A DNA stretch of 64,000 nt from Tenacibaculum mesophilum (GTDB lineage: Bacteria > Bacteroidota > Bacteroidia > Flavobacteriales > Flavobacteriaceae), in assembly GCF_003867075.1 (NCBI RefSeq), contig NZ_CP032544.1, forward strand, positions 3,280,001-3,344,000, in the 5' to 3' direction. A program made the translations under genes and the position numbers. The notes below the pieces were generated by a model. That model saw only the letters and a list, made by a program, of their open reading frames with translations, was not told the origin of the DNA and searched no databases. Positions 24,742-34,587 of this stretch are shown here, one piece after another. Position 1 is the first letter of the stretch, and each line of letters begins with the position of its first letter.

Positions 24742-27700
24742 TTATTTTAAGATTATTTTTTTAGTGATTTCTCCTAATTCAGAATTTAACTTTACAATAT
24801 ATACACCACTAGATACCTCAGGAAGGCTTACTTTACTTACTCCGTTAGAGTTTATGTTTTGATTTAAAATTTCTTTCCCTAAGATTGAGTAAACAACTAT
24901 ATTGGCTTTAGTTTGCAATCCTACAATGGTAACTTCATTATTAGAAGAACTATATATACTAATATTATCTAATGAAGGGGTAACAGAAGGTGTTTCAAGT
25001 TTTTTAGAGCTAGTATGCAAATAGAATTGACCAATACCGTTTGTATCATTCGTAAGAGTTATAGTATAATTATCTTCAGATAAATTAGTAAAAACTCTAT
25101 TTGTTCTATCTTCTAAGTATACTTTAAGATTAGCTGGTAGATTTTTAGAAATAGTTGAAAAGGTTATTTTTTCACCTGCTTTTCCTTTAATACCAACAGG
25201 AACAATCATATTTTCATGATTAGTGTTTGGTAATGTTTGAATAGCTAATTGTTTTCCTTGGTTATTAGTTATTAGCTCAGTAAAAACAGCTAAGTTAGAA
25301 GTATCTTCCCCAAACATTTTTGAGTCATAACTTCTATCATATCCTGTAGTCTTTCCTGAAACATAAAAGATATCTGTAGATCTTTTAACATCGTTATTGT
25401 CAATAGATAATTCAATTGAAGGAATAGGTTCCTGTCTCATGAATGTATCTGAATTTTGGTGACTTTGGTTGGCTGAACTAAAGATAACATTATTGTTTAC
25501 CGCAGCTTCTACAAAGAAAGCTTGCCCCGGAGCAATTTCAATTGGATTGATAGCGTTTTTGGTCATGTATTGAGTTCCATTCCACAACCAAATAGTTTCG
25601 CTGGTAAGTACAGCAGAATTAGCAGCTGTAAAACTAGCAGAATTAATGTATGATGTATACGGATTTCCTACAAGGTTGTAATTAGTTCTACTACCTGTAG
25701 AAATAGCTTTAGTAATATTAGAAGTATTAGCTGTTCCACTGATTGAAACTTCTCCAGGAGTAGCTAATTTAATAGAAACACCTATTCCATTAGTAATGGT
25801 TCCTGTATTACCACTTTGAACATATAACCATGCAGGGCCAGTAATATTGCTATAAGGAGCAAGTCCTAAATTACCACCAGTACCAGAAGCCAAGGTATGA
25901 TTAGCAATAATATCTTCTAAAGTTTCACCAGCAACAGGGGGTGATACTAAATACCAGTTTGTAGTTGGTAAATTTCTTTTATAAGTAACGGTACCAGTAA
26001 CAGTACTTTGAGGTATAAAAGAAGCCCCATTACTAATTGTTAGAGAATTAAAAGTAATAGCAGATGAAGCTGTTGGATAATTTGTTAATCCAGATGGAAT
26101 AATAATATCAGAATTTGTTGATGGAACACTATTAGAATCCCAGTTTGAAGCTGTATTCCAATCATTATCACTAGCTCCTGTCCAAGTAATAGTTTGTACT
26201 CCTACAAGAACACCATCTGTATTTCCAACACTATTTAAAGTTAAGTTAGCGTCATTAGTGGCGGCGTCTTTTAAAGTACCTCCGTTAGCAGTTAAAGTAG
26301 AAATCGTTATACCATCAGTGTCTAAATCACCTGATTGTACTGTGTATCTAAAGACTATAGCACTTGTTCCACTACCACTGATGTAAGTTGCTTGACGTAT
26401 AGTAGCCCCAATAGTAATAGCGACTTGAGGAATTCCTCCAGTAGTACTGATTGTAATATTTTCATTAAAATTAACAGTAAAATCCAGATTATTACCTGCT
26501 ATATAAGTAGCATTTGAAGGCACATTAACACTTGTTACAATAGGAGCAATTGTATCTACTAATATAGCGGTTGTACTTCCAACACTATTTAAAGTTAAGT
26601 TAGCGTCATTAGTAGCGGTGTCTTTTAGAGTACCACCGTTAGCAGTTAAAGAAGAAACCATTATACCGTCAGTATCTAAATCACCTGACTGTACAGTATA
26701 TCTAAACAGTAAAGCACTTGTTCCGCTTCCACTGATGTAAGTTGCTTGACGAGTAGTTGCTCCTACTGTAATACTTAATTGAGGAGTTCCTCCAGTAGTA
26801 CTGATTATAATATTTTCATTAAAGTTAACGGTAAAATCTAGATTATTACCTGTAACATAAGTAGCGTTTGAAGGCACATTAACACTTGTTATAATGGGAG
26901 CAACTGTGTCCACTAATACAGCGGTTGTGTTTCCAACACTATTTAAAATTAGATTAGCATCATTAGTAGCGACGTCTTTTAAAGTACCACCATTTATAGC
27001 TAATGTACCAATAGCAATACCATCAGAATCTAAATCACCTGATTGTATAGTATATCTAAACAGTAAAGCACTTGTTCCGCTTCCACTTATGTAGGTTGCT
27101 TGACGAGTAGTTGCTCCTACTGTAATACTTAATTGAGGAGTTCCTCCAGTAGTGTTTACGATTACGTTTTCATTGAAGTTAATAGTAAAATCTAAGTTTT
27201 GACCTGATATGTAAGTGGCGTTTGCAGGTACATTAACATTTGTTACAGTAGGGGCGACTGCATCTACTAATACACCAGTAGTTGCCCCCACATTATTTAA
27301 TGTTAGATTAGCATCTTTTCCTCCAGAATCTTTTAAAGTACTGCCATTAGCAGCTAAAGAGCCAACAGCAATACCATCAGTATCAAGATCCCCTGAAAGA
27401 ACCGTATGTCTAAAAACCAAAGCACTTGTTCCACTACCGCTAATGTAGGTTGCTTGGCGTATGGTAGCTCCAATGGTAATAGCTATTTGCGGTATTCCTC
27501 CTGTAGTATTTACAGTTACATCCTCGTCAAAGTTTACGGTAAAATCTAAATTTTGTCCTGTTACGTAAGTTACATTGGTAGGTACACTCACACTAGAAAC
27601 AGCAGGTGCAACTGCACTTGAAATCACAGTTGTTGTGTTATCCGTATCATCAACAGTACCATCATTAATAACTACTGTAAAAGTGGTCGTTTCTGTTGTT

Positions 27701-28581
27701 GATGTTCTATTGTCTGTTGGATTAAACGATAAAGCTCTTAGTTTTGATTGTAGGTCTGCGGGAGTAGTACTTGAAATTGTATAAGGACCAGAACCAATAA
27801 GGCCGGTACCTGTTAATGTTCCTTTTGCATTATTATCTAATGTAATGGTAGCAGATAAGTTATCTCCATCTGCATCTGTAGTTGTGATACTTGAAAAAGG
27901 AGAAAGAGTACTATTATCATTTACACTTTGACCAGCGGTTGTTCCTCCAATTACAGGTGCTGTATTGGAAAAAGCAGATGTAACTACCATACCATCTATT
28001 GAAAATCCCCCAAAAATAGGAGTAGCAGGTGTTATAACTATTTCGTCAATATCTGAAAAAGAACCTGTAGTAGGTGAAGCTAAGTTTATATTTATAGCAG
28101 AGTTATGAGCAGGGTCTACTAAGACAAGTGTACCAACTGTTGCACCATCTTTTTTACCAATGAATGTGAAATCAAGTGTGCTACCACCTATAGCTTGTTG
28201 GTAAGCAAATTGCATTGATGTAATACCTATTTCCCCACCACTATCTGTTGATAGTGTTCCAGAACTAACAGAAAAAGTACCGTTTCCTGCCCAAGCTAAT
28301 ACAGCATCCGAGGCTCCACCAATTGCATCAGTACCTACTCCGTTCCCATTTGTGGCAAAGGCAAGAACAATGTTGCCACTAGATGTACTAGAGATATCAA
28401 AGCTATTTAATAGAGAATTAACTGATTGATCAGCACTAGGATTTGTACCAGTTGCTAAAACCACAGTTGATGAACCAAATTCCATAGTACTAGGGGTCTG
28501 AGCGTTCAATTGCTTATTAGAAAAAATAAGCACAAAATAAACAAGTATATTCAATAAGAATTTAAAGTAACGATGTTTCAT
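24742..28581 (-). CDS. T9SS-exported surface protein with four tandem repeats
   Basis: This 1279-residue secreted protein has a signal peptide (to about NAQ, 28), an N-terminal beta-rich domain (about 30-205), a cadherin-like segment (about 210-320), and four tandem repeats of 118 residues (about 325-795), each with TGxNLDFTVNF and GATxRQATYISGSGTSA. A WTGASDNDWNTASNW unit and a further domain follow. The last 75 residues (from NISIYSSSNNEV to KKIILK) form a type A sorting domain of the Bacteroidota type IX secretion system. It is probably a cell-surface adhesin. No promoter box is seen in the 38 bases before it, so it may be read through from the collar-domain gene. Confidence 0.85.
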   Translation of the reverse strand: MKHRYFKFLLNILVYFVLIFSNKQLNAQTPSTMEFGSSTVVLATGTNPSADQSVNSLLNSFDISSTSSGNIVLAFATNGNGVGTDAIGGASDAVLAWAGNGTFSVSSGTLSTDSGGEIGITSMQFAYQQAIGGSTLDFTFIGKKDGATVGTLVLVDPAHNSAININLASPTTGSFSDIDEIVITPATPIFGGFSIDGMVVTSAFSNTAPVIGGTTAGQSVNDNSTLSPFSSITTTDADGDNLSATITLDNNAKGTLTGTGLIGSGPYTISSTTPADLQSKLRALSFNPTDNRTSTTETTTFTVVINDGTVDDTDNTTTVISSAVAPAVSSVSVPTNVTYVTGQNLDFTVNFDEDVTVNTTGGIPQIAITIGATIRQATYISGSGTSALVFRHTVLSGDLDTDGIAVGSLAANGSTLKDSGGKDANLTLNNVGATTGVLVDAVAPTVTNVNVPANATYISGQNLDFTINFNENVIVNTTGGTPQLSITVGATTRQATYISGSGTSALLFRYTIQSGDLDSDGIAIGTLAINGGTLKDVATNDANLILNSVGNTTAVLVDTVAPIITSVNVPSNATYVTGNNLDFTVNFNENIIISTTGGTPQLSITVGATTRQATYISGSGTSALLFRYTVQSGDLDTDGIMVSSLTANGGTLKDTATNDANLTLNSVGSTTAILVDTIAPIVTSVNVPSNATYIAGNNLDFTVNFNENITISTTGGIPQVAITIGATIRQATYISGSGTSAIVFRYTVQSGDLDTDGITISTLTANGGTLKDAATNDANLTLNSVGNTDGVLVGVQTITWTGASDNDWNTASNWDSNSVPSTNSDIIIPSGLTNYPTASSAITFNSLTISNGASFIPQSTVTGTVTYKRNLPTTNWYLVSPPVAGETLEDIIANHTLASGTGGNLGLAPYSNITGPAWLYVQSGNTGTITNGIGVSIKLATPGEVSISGTANTSNITKAISTGSRTNYNLVGNPYTSYINSASFTAANSAVLTSETIWLWNGTQYMTKNAINPIEIAPGQAFFVEAAVNNNVIFSSANQSHQNSDTFMRQEPIPSIELSIDNNDVKRSTDIFYVSGKTTGYDRSYDSKMFGEDTSNLAVFTELITNNQGKQLAIQTLPNTNHENMIVPVGIKGKAGEKITFSTISKNLPANLKVYLEDRTNRVFTNLSEDNYTITLTNDTNGIGQFYLHTSSKKLETPSVTPSLDNISIYSSSNNEVTIVGLQTKANIVVYSILGKEILNQNINSNGVSKVSLPEVSSGVYIVKLNSELGEITKKIILK
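26195..27608 (-). repeat. Four tandem 354-bp coding repeats
   Basis: Direct in-frame repeats with a period of 354 bases lie within the T9SS protein gene. Copy boundaries, judged from the APxxTSVNVP segment, fall near 27605, 27251, 26897 and 26543. Copies 2 to 4 share long identical tracts at DNA level, pointing to recent duplication, while the first is more diverged. Confidence 0.85.
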
Positions 28582-28619
28582 TTTTATTTAGTATATGATT
28601 GGTTAAATAATTTTACAGA

Positions 28620-28650
28620 TAAAACTCTAATGATTTTCACTAGAGTTTTA
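28620..28650 (-). terminator. Hairpin between the collar-domain gene and the T9SS gene
   Basis: AAAACTCTA/TAGAGTTTT arms enclose an 11-base loop, with a short T run on the minus strand. It lies 29 bases beyond the collar-gene stop and 39 bases before the T9SS gene start. It may be a partial terminator, since no separate promoter is visible for the T9SS gene. Confidence 0.55.
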
Positions 28651-28678
28651 TTTTATCAAATGAATTATAGCAAATAAG

Positions 28679-29269
28679 TTAATTTCTGGAAGGAAAAACA
28701 CCTACCAAAGCAATAATATAATTAACAGCTAAGTAAGGTTGTACATTAGTATGTGGTAGGTTTCCACCTGTATTAAGTATATTCAAACCAGCATTAGCAC
28801 TAATAGTTTGTCCATTAACAGTATTGTTAGCTGGTCCATAAGCATTTACAGGTGTGGCACTAATACCAGATCCAAAACTTGCTCCAGCAGGAACATCTCC
28901 TGCTTGAGGAGTACTACGAATACCAGCATCAGCACTTAATTGAATATGTTGGTCAGCAGCTGTATTGTTTTGAGTTGCATGATTATGACTTGGCATTTGA
29001 GTAATGTTTAAGGTAACCGTTTCTACCCCTCCTCTTTGACCCAATCTATAATCACTTAAGCCAGGGCCATTTCTAGGGCCTATTGGAGCTCTACCTCTTA
29101 AATCGGGTAAAGCAAAAGTTGTTCTTCCGTCTCCTCCGTACGTGGTTCCTAAAATTGAAAATAAAGCAGAGTTTTGTGAAATTGCCAGTAATTGTCCATC
29201 GCAAAATGCCCAACCTCTTGGAGCAAAGTTTCCTCCGAACATCGTAATTTGACCTAAAAATGGTTCCAT
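28679..29269 (-). CDS. Tail-collar domain protein (MdpB-like)
   Basis: This 196-residue protein has the phage tail-collar domain: FLGQITMFGGNFAPRGWAFCDGQ, TTYGGDGRTTFALPDLRGR, then a glycine-rich QMPSHNHATQ region and the end PYLAVNYIIALVG. Stand-alone proteins of this sort, named microcystin-dependent or MdpB family, are common in non-phage loci of many bacteria; their role is unclear. No other phage genes are near. It is the first gene of a leftward cluster with the T9SS protein and small peptide. A -7-like TATATTTG is seen at 29419-29426 (minus), far upstream. Confidence 0.87.
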   Translation of the reverse strand: MEPFLGQITMFGGNFAPRGWAFCDGQLLAISQNSALFSILGTTYGGDGRTTFALPDLRGRAPIGPRNGPGLSDYRLGQRGGVETVTLNITQMPSHNHATQNNTAADQHIQLSADAGIRSTPQAGDVPAGASFGSGISATPVNAYGPANNTVNGQTISANAGLNILNTGGNLPHTNVQPYLAVNYIIALVGVFPSRN

Positions 29270-29550
29270 AAATAAAAAGTTTAGTAGTTAATGTTAAGAA
29301 CAACAATTTAGTAAAAAAAATAATATGCTTTGTGTAACTGTTTAATTATTTGTTGGTTATAGTTTTTTGTTACAAGTGTGTAAAATTGCTAAATGTTGAA
29401 TATTTGTTTTCTATAAACCAAATATAAAAACAAACCGCACTAAACTTTAATTCTATTGTTTAAGCGTATTCGATTAATATGCAAACGTGTACTTTTAAGG
29501 TATATACGTATAAGTAGAGATGTTTTTTATAGGTAAGTTTATTACTTAAG

Positions 29551-31050
29551 TTAGTTTTTTCTCCAGAAAAAAGGAGTTAATAAAATTAACACAGTAAATA
29601 GCTCTAGACGACCAATTAACATTAGAAAAGAGCAAAACCATTTAGCACCTGCTGATAAATGGTTAAAATTGTCTACAGGACTAACACTTCCAATAGCAGG
29701 TCCGATATTACCCAATGAAGAAGCGCATGCTCCTAAAGCAGACTTTATATCTAAACCTAAAAGGGCTAGAACAACAGTACCAATTATAAAAATTAGCATG
29801 TAGAGTACAAAAAATGAAAGTATGTTGAATATAATTGTTTGATTAACTGCTTTTCCGTCATAACGAACAGGTATTATGGCATTTGGGTGTAATGATTTTT
29901 TAAATTCAAGAAAGCTATTCTTCAACATGATAATGTGACGAACAATTTTCACTCCTCCAGATGTAGACCCTGCAGAACCTCCTAAAAAAAATAAAGAGAA
30001 AAATATTGCGGTAACAAAAAAGCTCCACATTGTAAAATCGGCAGTAACAAAACCAGTTGTGGTCACTACAGATATAACAGAGAATAAAGAATGTCTTATT
30101 GCACTTTCTACTTCACCCCATACTTTAGGATGTTCTATAGTAGTTTGTAGATTGGGATCTTGAAAAAAGATAATCATTAAAGCTACAATGGTAGCTATTC
30201 CAAGAATACCAAAAAGGTAGTATTTGAATTCTTCACTTTGTATAACTTTTCTAACTTTTCCTTTTAATGCAAAATAGGTGAGTACAAAATTAGTACCAGC
30301 AATAAACATGAAAAAGATGATAATGTACTGAATTAATGGAGCATTATTCCAATGAGCTACACTAGCATTTTTAGTAGAGAATCCACCCGTGCTTACGGTC
30401 GCCATAGCATGATTAATAGCATCAAACCAAGTCATTCCAGCTACTTTTAGTAGTAAAAATTCAATAGCAGTTAACAATACATAAATTAACCATAAGCGTT
30501 TTGCTGTATCAGTAATTCTTGGGTGTAGTTTATCAGCAGAAGGACCTGGGGCTTCAGCCATAAAAAGTTGCATACCTCCGATACCTAATAAAGGTAAAAT
30601 AGCAATAGTAAGTACAATAATTCCCATGCCTCCAATCCAGTGTGTACAACTTCGCCAAAATAAAATACCCTTAGGCATAGATTCTATATCGGTTAAAATA
30701 GAGGAACCTGTGGTTGAGTAACCAGAAATTGTTTCAAAAAAAGCATTAGTTACGTTCGGTATACTTTCTGTGAGTAGATAGGGAAGCATTCCTGTGAACG
30801 ATAAGGTAAGCCATCCTAAAGTAACAATAAGGTATCCCTCTTTTTTATGAATGTTTTTATTATCGGGTTTATTGAAAAAAAACAATAAAGAACCAATTGC
30901 TATCGTAATAATTCCGGCATTTAGAATTCCTAATTTGGCGGATTCGTTGTAATAAAAACTTATGGGTAAGGCAAGCCACATAAATAACCCATTCAGGATA
31001 GCTGTAACTCCTAAAAAACGATAGACTAATTTAAGATTAAGGTTTTCCAT
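29551..31050 (-). CDS. trkH: Potassium uptake channel subunit TrkH
   Basis: This 499-residue inner-membrane protein forms the potassium pore of the Trk system. Four pore loops with filter glycines are visible: ISGYSTTGSS, ATVSTGGFST, SVVTTTGFVT and ASSLGNIGPAIG. The surrounding membrane helices fit the 2TM-P-2TM plan repeated four times. The ATG at 31048-31050 overlaps the trkA stop codon by one base (TAATG), so the two genes are translationally coupled and their products form one complex. Confidence 0.95.
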   Translation of the reverse strand: MENLNLKLVYRFLGVTAILNGLFMWLALPISFYYNESAKLGILNAGIITIAIGSLLFFFNKPDNKNIHKKEGYLIVTLGWLTLSFTGMLPYLLTESIPNVTNAFFETISGYSTTGSSILTDIESMPKGILFWRSCTHWIGGMGIIVLTIAILPLLGIGGMQLFMAEAPGPSADKLHPRITDTAKRLWLIYVLLTAIEFLLLKVAGMTWFDAINHAMATVSTGGFSTKNASVAHWNNAPLIQYIIIFFMFIAGTNFVLTYFALKGKVRKVIQSEEFKYYLFGILGIATIVALMIIFFQDPNLQTTIEHPKVWGEVESAIRHSLFSVISVVTTTGFVTADFTMWSFFVTAIFFSLFFLGGSAGSTSGGVKIVRHIIMLKNSFLEFKKSLHPNAIIPVRYDGKAVNQTIIFNILSFFVLYMLIFIIGTVVLALLGLDIKSALGACASSLGNIGPAIGSVSPVDNFNHLSAGAKWFCSFLMLIGRLELFTVLILLTPFFWRKN

Positions 31051-32396
31051 TACTTAAATAGGTCTTCTACGATATTTATAGCTTCAGGCAAGCAGAAAAC
31101 AATGGCTCTATCACCGCTTTGCATTTGAAAATCACCAAAAGACATTAATGCTTCTCCATTTCTAATTACACCTCCAATAATGGCTTCTCTAGGAAAGCGT
31201 AATTCTCTAATGATTTTTTGAGTTACTTTAGCACCAGGATGCACTTCAAATTCAAAAACTTCAGCATCAACATTATGCAGATTAGCTAAAGCTACAATTT
31301 CCCCTTTTCTAATGTGACGGAAAATATTACTTGCAGCAATTAATTTTTTATTAATTAATGTATCAATACCAATAGTTTGAGAAATGTTAATATAATCCAT
31401 ATTCTCCACTAAAGCTACTGTTTTCTTAACACCTTTAGATTTAGCTACTAAACAAGACATGATGTTGGTTTCAGAGTCTCCAGTAACAGCCACAAAAGCA
31501 TCCATTTCTCTAATACTTTCTTCTTCTAATAATTCTAAATCTCTACCATCACCGTAAATAACTAATGTATTACGTAAATCTTCTGCAAGTTGTAAGGCTT
31601 TGTCTTTGTCTTTTTCAATTAGCTTTACTTTAAAGTTATCTTTGCAGAGTTTTCTCGCTGTTTTTCTTCCTACACGGCTTCCTCCCAAGATCATTACATT
31701 TTTAATATCTATATATTCTTTTCCTATGATAGGGTATAGTTTATCAATACTATATTTTGGTACAGAAAAATATACTTGGTCGTTTATTTTATACTCAGTA
31801 TCTCCACGAGGAATAATTGTTTGAGAAGTCCCTTCACGTTTTATAGCTATAGTAATGAAGTCTACCAAACAAAATTTCTCTTTAGTTTCTTTAACAGTAA
31901 GGTCTAAAATAGGAGATTTATACCCAAGTGTTGTTCCCATGATATTGAAAACTCCATTTTCAAAAGCAACAGTATCATTAAATGAAGACTGATTTAGTAG
32001 AGACTTAATTTCTTCCGCAGCTAATTCTTCTGGAGAGATCATAAAATCTACACCATAATCTTTAAAATTAATACAAGGGTTATTTAAAAATTCAGGATTA
32101 CTAATTCTAGCAATTGTTTTTTTAACACCTAATGCTTTACCTATTACAGAAATCGTAAAGTTTGTATTAGGACTTTCAGTAACTGCTAATAATAAATCGG
32201 CAGAGCTTACACCTATTTCTTTCAATAACTTTATAGAGGTAGCGTCTCCTTTTTTGGTGATAACATCTAAATGATTGTTTAGATATTCTAATTTTTCACC
32301 ATCAAAATCGACTACATATGTGTCTTGTGCTTCGTAAGAAAGGAGTTTAGCCAAATGAAAACCAACGTCTCCAGCCCCGGCTATAATAATCTTCAT
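31050..32396 (-). CDS. trkA: Trk potassium transport regulatory subunit TrkA
   Basis: This 448-residue cytoplasmic protein has two RCK halves. Each has a nucleotide-binding Rossmann motif (GAGDVG near residues 7-12 and GGSRVG near 233-238) and a TrkA-C ligand domain. It gates TrkH in response to NAD(H) or ATP/ADP in studied systems. It is the first gene of the trkAH operon; a promoter with TATCTTTG lies 26 bases upstream of its ATG at 32394-32396. Confidence 0.95.
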   Translation of the reverse strand: MKIIIAGAGDVGFHLAKLLSYEAQDTYVVDFDGEKLEYLNNHLDVITKKGDATSIKLLKEIGVSSADLLLAVTESPNTNFTISVIGKALGVKKTIARISNPEFLNNPCINFKDYGVDFMISPEELAAEEIKSLLNQSSFNDTVAFENGVFNIMGTTLGYKSPILDLTVKETKEKFCLVDFITIAIKREGTSQTIIPRGDTEYKINDQVYFSVPKYSIDKLYPIIGKEYIDIKNVMILGGSRVGRKTARKLCKDNFKVKLIEKDKDKALQLAEDLRNTLVIYGDGRDLELLEEESIREMDAFVAVTGDSETNIMSCLVAKSKGVKKTVALVENMDYINISQTIGIDTLINKKLIAASNIFRHIRKGEIVALANLHNVDAEVFEFEVHPGAKVTQKIIRELRFPREAIIGGVIRNGEALMSFGDFQMQSGDRAIVFCLPEAINIVEDLFK

Positions 32397-32421
32397 ATTA
32401 AAAATTAAAAAAGATAGAATG

Positions 32422-32453
32422 CAAAGATACTGTGCTTCTTTTGGTTGTGCAAA
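32422..32453 (-). promoter_or_regulatory. Promoter of trkAH
   Basis: On the minus strand, TTTG (32450-32453), a 20-base spacer and TATCTTTG (32422-32429) match the Bacteroidota -33/-7 pattern. The expected leader is about 22 bases. Confidence 0.65.
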
Positions 32454-32561
32454 AAATGAATTATATTTATAAATTTAAAAGAAAAAACAATTAAAGTTTT
32501 GTAATTAAACGACTACGTTTATTTACGTATTTATAAGACTGTGAAAAGAAAAAAAAATAAT

Positions 32562-33248
32562 ATGAATAAGATTTCTATTAAATCGTGGGCATTAGATGAT
32601 AGACCAAGAGAAAAGTTAATGTCTAAAGGAAAAACAGTATTGTCAGATGCCGAATTAGTAGCTATTTTGATTGGCTCTGGAAATAGAGATGAAAGTGCAG
32701 TTGCTTTAGCAAAAAGAATATTATTATCAGTAAACAACGACTTAAATGCTTTAGCAAAATTATCTATAGAGGAGTTAATGAAATTTAAAGGAATAGGGGA
32801 GGCAAAAGCAATATCTGTGGTAACTGCTTTAGAGTTTGGTAAAAGAAGACAGTTTGTAGGAAGAGCAAGTGTGCCTAAAATAAAAAGTTCTATTGATGTA
32901 GCAAAAATTATGCAACCACTTATAGGTGATTTACAATACGAAGAATTTTGGGTATTATATCTTAATAACTCAAATAAAGTATTAGCAAAACACCAATTAA
33001 GTAAAGGAGGGTTTACCGCTACTTTGGTAGATGTAAGATTGTTGTATAAGAGAGCCTTAGAGCTTTCTGCAATTGGAGTAATTGTTTGTCATAACCACCC
33101 TTCAGAAAAATTATCACCAAGTAAATCAGATATTGATATCACTAAAAAAATAAAGCAAGCAGGTGTTACCTTAGATATTAAATTACTAGATCACTTAATA
33201 GTTACTGAAAAAGCTTATTTTAGCTTTGCAGATGAAGGAATTTTATAG
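32562..33248 (+). CDS. radC: RadC family JAB-domain protein
   Basis: This 228-residue protein has an N-terminal helix-hairpin-helix region (KFKGIGEAKAISVV, about 74-87) and a C-terminal JAB/MPN domain with the metal motif CHNHPSE...D (His177, His179, Asp190). RadC was once linked to DNA repair, but its biochemical role is unsettled. A GTG seven codons earlier is possible, but ATG at 32562 is preferred. It leads a rightward gene series with the polysaccharide deacetylase. Confidence 0.9.
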   Translation: MNKISIKSWALDDRPREKLMSKGKTVLSDAELVAILIGSGNRDESAVALAKRILLSVNNDLNALAKLSIEELMKFKGIGEAKAISVVTALEFGKRRQFVGRASVPKIKSSIDVAKIMQPLIGDLQYEEFWVLYLNNSNKVLAKHQLSKGGFTATLVDVRLLYKRALELSAIGVIVCHNHPSEKLSPSKSDIDITKKIKQAGVTLDIKLLDHLIVTEKAYFSFADEGIL

Positions 33249-33274
33249 TCGTTTTACGATTCTAGTTACTATTT

Positions 33275-34582
33275 ATGATACTTATTTATACCCATAAAGT
33301 TACTCCTAGAGTACGTTATATTTTTAAACATATATTTACTCGTATTTTACAAGTTCAGATTGATTTTACAGGGAAAGTAGAGGAATTTGTAGCTTATAAT
33401 GGACCTAAGTTTTCATATACAAATGTTCCTTTAGGAAAAGAGTTTTTTGTTGAAAGTAATGAGTTGTTGTTTCAACAAGGTGTAAAGGATGTAGAAATAA
33501 TTATTCAAAAATGGGATGAAGCTCCTTGTTTTTTTTCAACGGCTGAAACTTCTGAGATCCCATTTGATATTTTTGCTGCTAGTTTTTATTTAATATCAAG
33601 ATATGAAGAATATTTACCGCATATTAAAGACGAGCATGGCCGTTTTTCGGTAAAAGAAAGTATAGCATATCAAAATGGGTTTTTAGAAAAGCCACTTGTT
33701 GATATATGGGCATATAAGTTTCTCGATACTTTAAAGCAAAAATTTCCTGATTTTAAACATACTACAAGAAAATATAAGTATATATCTACAATAGATGTGG
33801 ATAATGCTTATGCATATAAGTATAAAAGTTTTATTAGGATATTGGGAGGTTTTTTAAAAGACATTTCTCAGTTTAAGATTTTTACAGTTTGGGATAGATT
33901 TGCTGTCTTTTTTAATATTAAAAAAGACCCATTTGATACCTTTAAAGAAATAATAGATGTAAAGAAAACATATAACATAAGAACTATATTTTTCTTTTTA
34001 ATAGGTGATTATACTACATTCGATACTAATGTTTCTGCTTCTAAAAGAAAATTTAAATTGTTAATAAAAGATATGGTTGATTACGCTCGTGTAGGCTTAC
34101 ATCCTTCTTATTACACCGTTAATAATGCGGCTATGTTAAAAAAGGAAAAAGAGCGTTTAGAAAACATAACTAATATGCCTATTAAGCGTTCAAGACAACA
34201 CTATTTAAGAGTGTCTTTACCAGAAACATATCAACAGTTAATAGATTTAGAGATAGATGAAGACTATTCAATGGGATATACAACACATGTTGGTTTTCGA
34301 GCAACTACATGTACACCTTTTCACTTTTACGATTTAGATTTTGAAATTCAAACACCATTAAAAATATTCCCATTTGCTTTGATGGATACAACGTTAAACG
34401 ATTACATGAAGTTAACACCAAAACAGTCATTAGGAAAAATTAGAGATTTAAAAAATGAAGTAAAGGCGGTAAATGGTACTTTTATAACAGTATTTCATAA
34501 TGAAAGTTTAAGTAATTATTTAAGATGGAGAGGCTGGAATAGATTATACAATTCAATGATAAAAATAGTAAGAAATACATAG
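33275..34582 (+). CDS. Polysaccharide deacetylase family protein
   Basis: This 435-residue protein has an N-terminal domain of about 165 residues and a NodB-like domain with YISTIDVDNAYAY (Asp174, Asp176) and RVGLHPSYY (His276), plus RQHYLR near 307-312, which together resemble the metal and catalytic sites of carbohydrate esterase 4. No signal peptide is evident, so it may act on a cytoplasmic or inner-membrane-linked glycan, perhaps in envelope polysaccharide synthesis. It lies 26 bases after radC and 5 bases before yjjG. Confidence 0.75.
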   Translation: MILIYTHKVTPRVRYIFKHIFTRILQVQIDFTGKVEEFVAYNGPKFSYTNVPLGKEFFVESNELLFQQGVKDVEIIIQKWDEAPCFFSTAETSEIPFDIFAASFYLISRYEEYLPHIKDEHGRFSVKESIAYQNGFLEKPLVDIWAYKFLDTLKQKFPDFKHTTRKYKYISTIDVDNAYAYKYKSFIRILGGFLKDISQFKIFTVWDRFAVFFNIKKDPFDTFKEIIDVKKTYNIRTIFFFLIGDYTTFDTNVSASKRKFKLLIKDMVDYARVGLHPSYYTVNNAAMLKKEKERLENITNMPIKRSRQHYLRVSLPETYQQLIDLEIDEDYSMGYTTHVGFRATTCTPFHFYDLDFEIQTPLKIFPFALMDTTLNDYMKLTPKQSLGKIRDLKNEVKAVNGTFITVFHNESLSNYLRWRGWNRLYNSMIKIVRNT

Positions 34583-34587
34583 ATAAT

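Noticed and set aside
26195..27608. Regular repeats as a possible CRISPR array
   Set aside because: The period is 354 bases, the repeats stay in one long reading frame, and no short repeat-spacer pattern or cas gene is present.
26335..27784. Plus-strand open frames opposite the T9SS repeat gene
   Set aside because: They repeat with the same 354-base period and have Ser/Thr/Pro/Val-rich composition, as expected for antisense shadows of the repeats.
28679..29269. Tail-collar protein as part of a prophage or contractile injection system
   Set aside because: No other phage structural, integrase or sheath genes are nearby; stand-alone collar-domain proteins are common outside phages.
32562..33248. 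RadC as a mobile-element anti-restriction protein
   Set aside because: It has the full chromosomal RadC form with an N-terminal helix-hairpin-helix region and sits among housekeeping genes without mobility genes.
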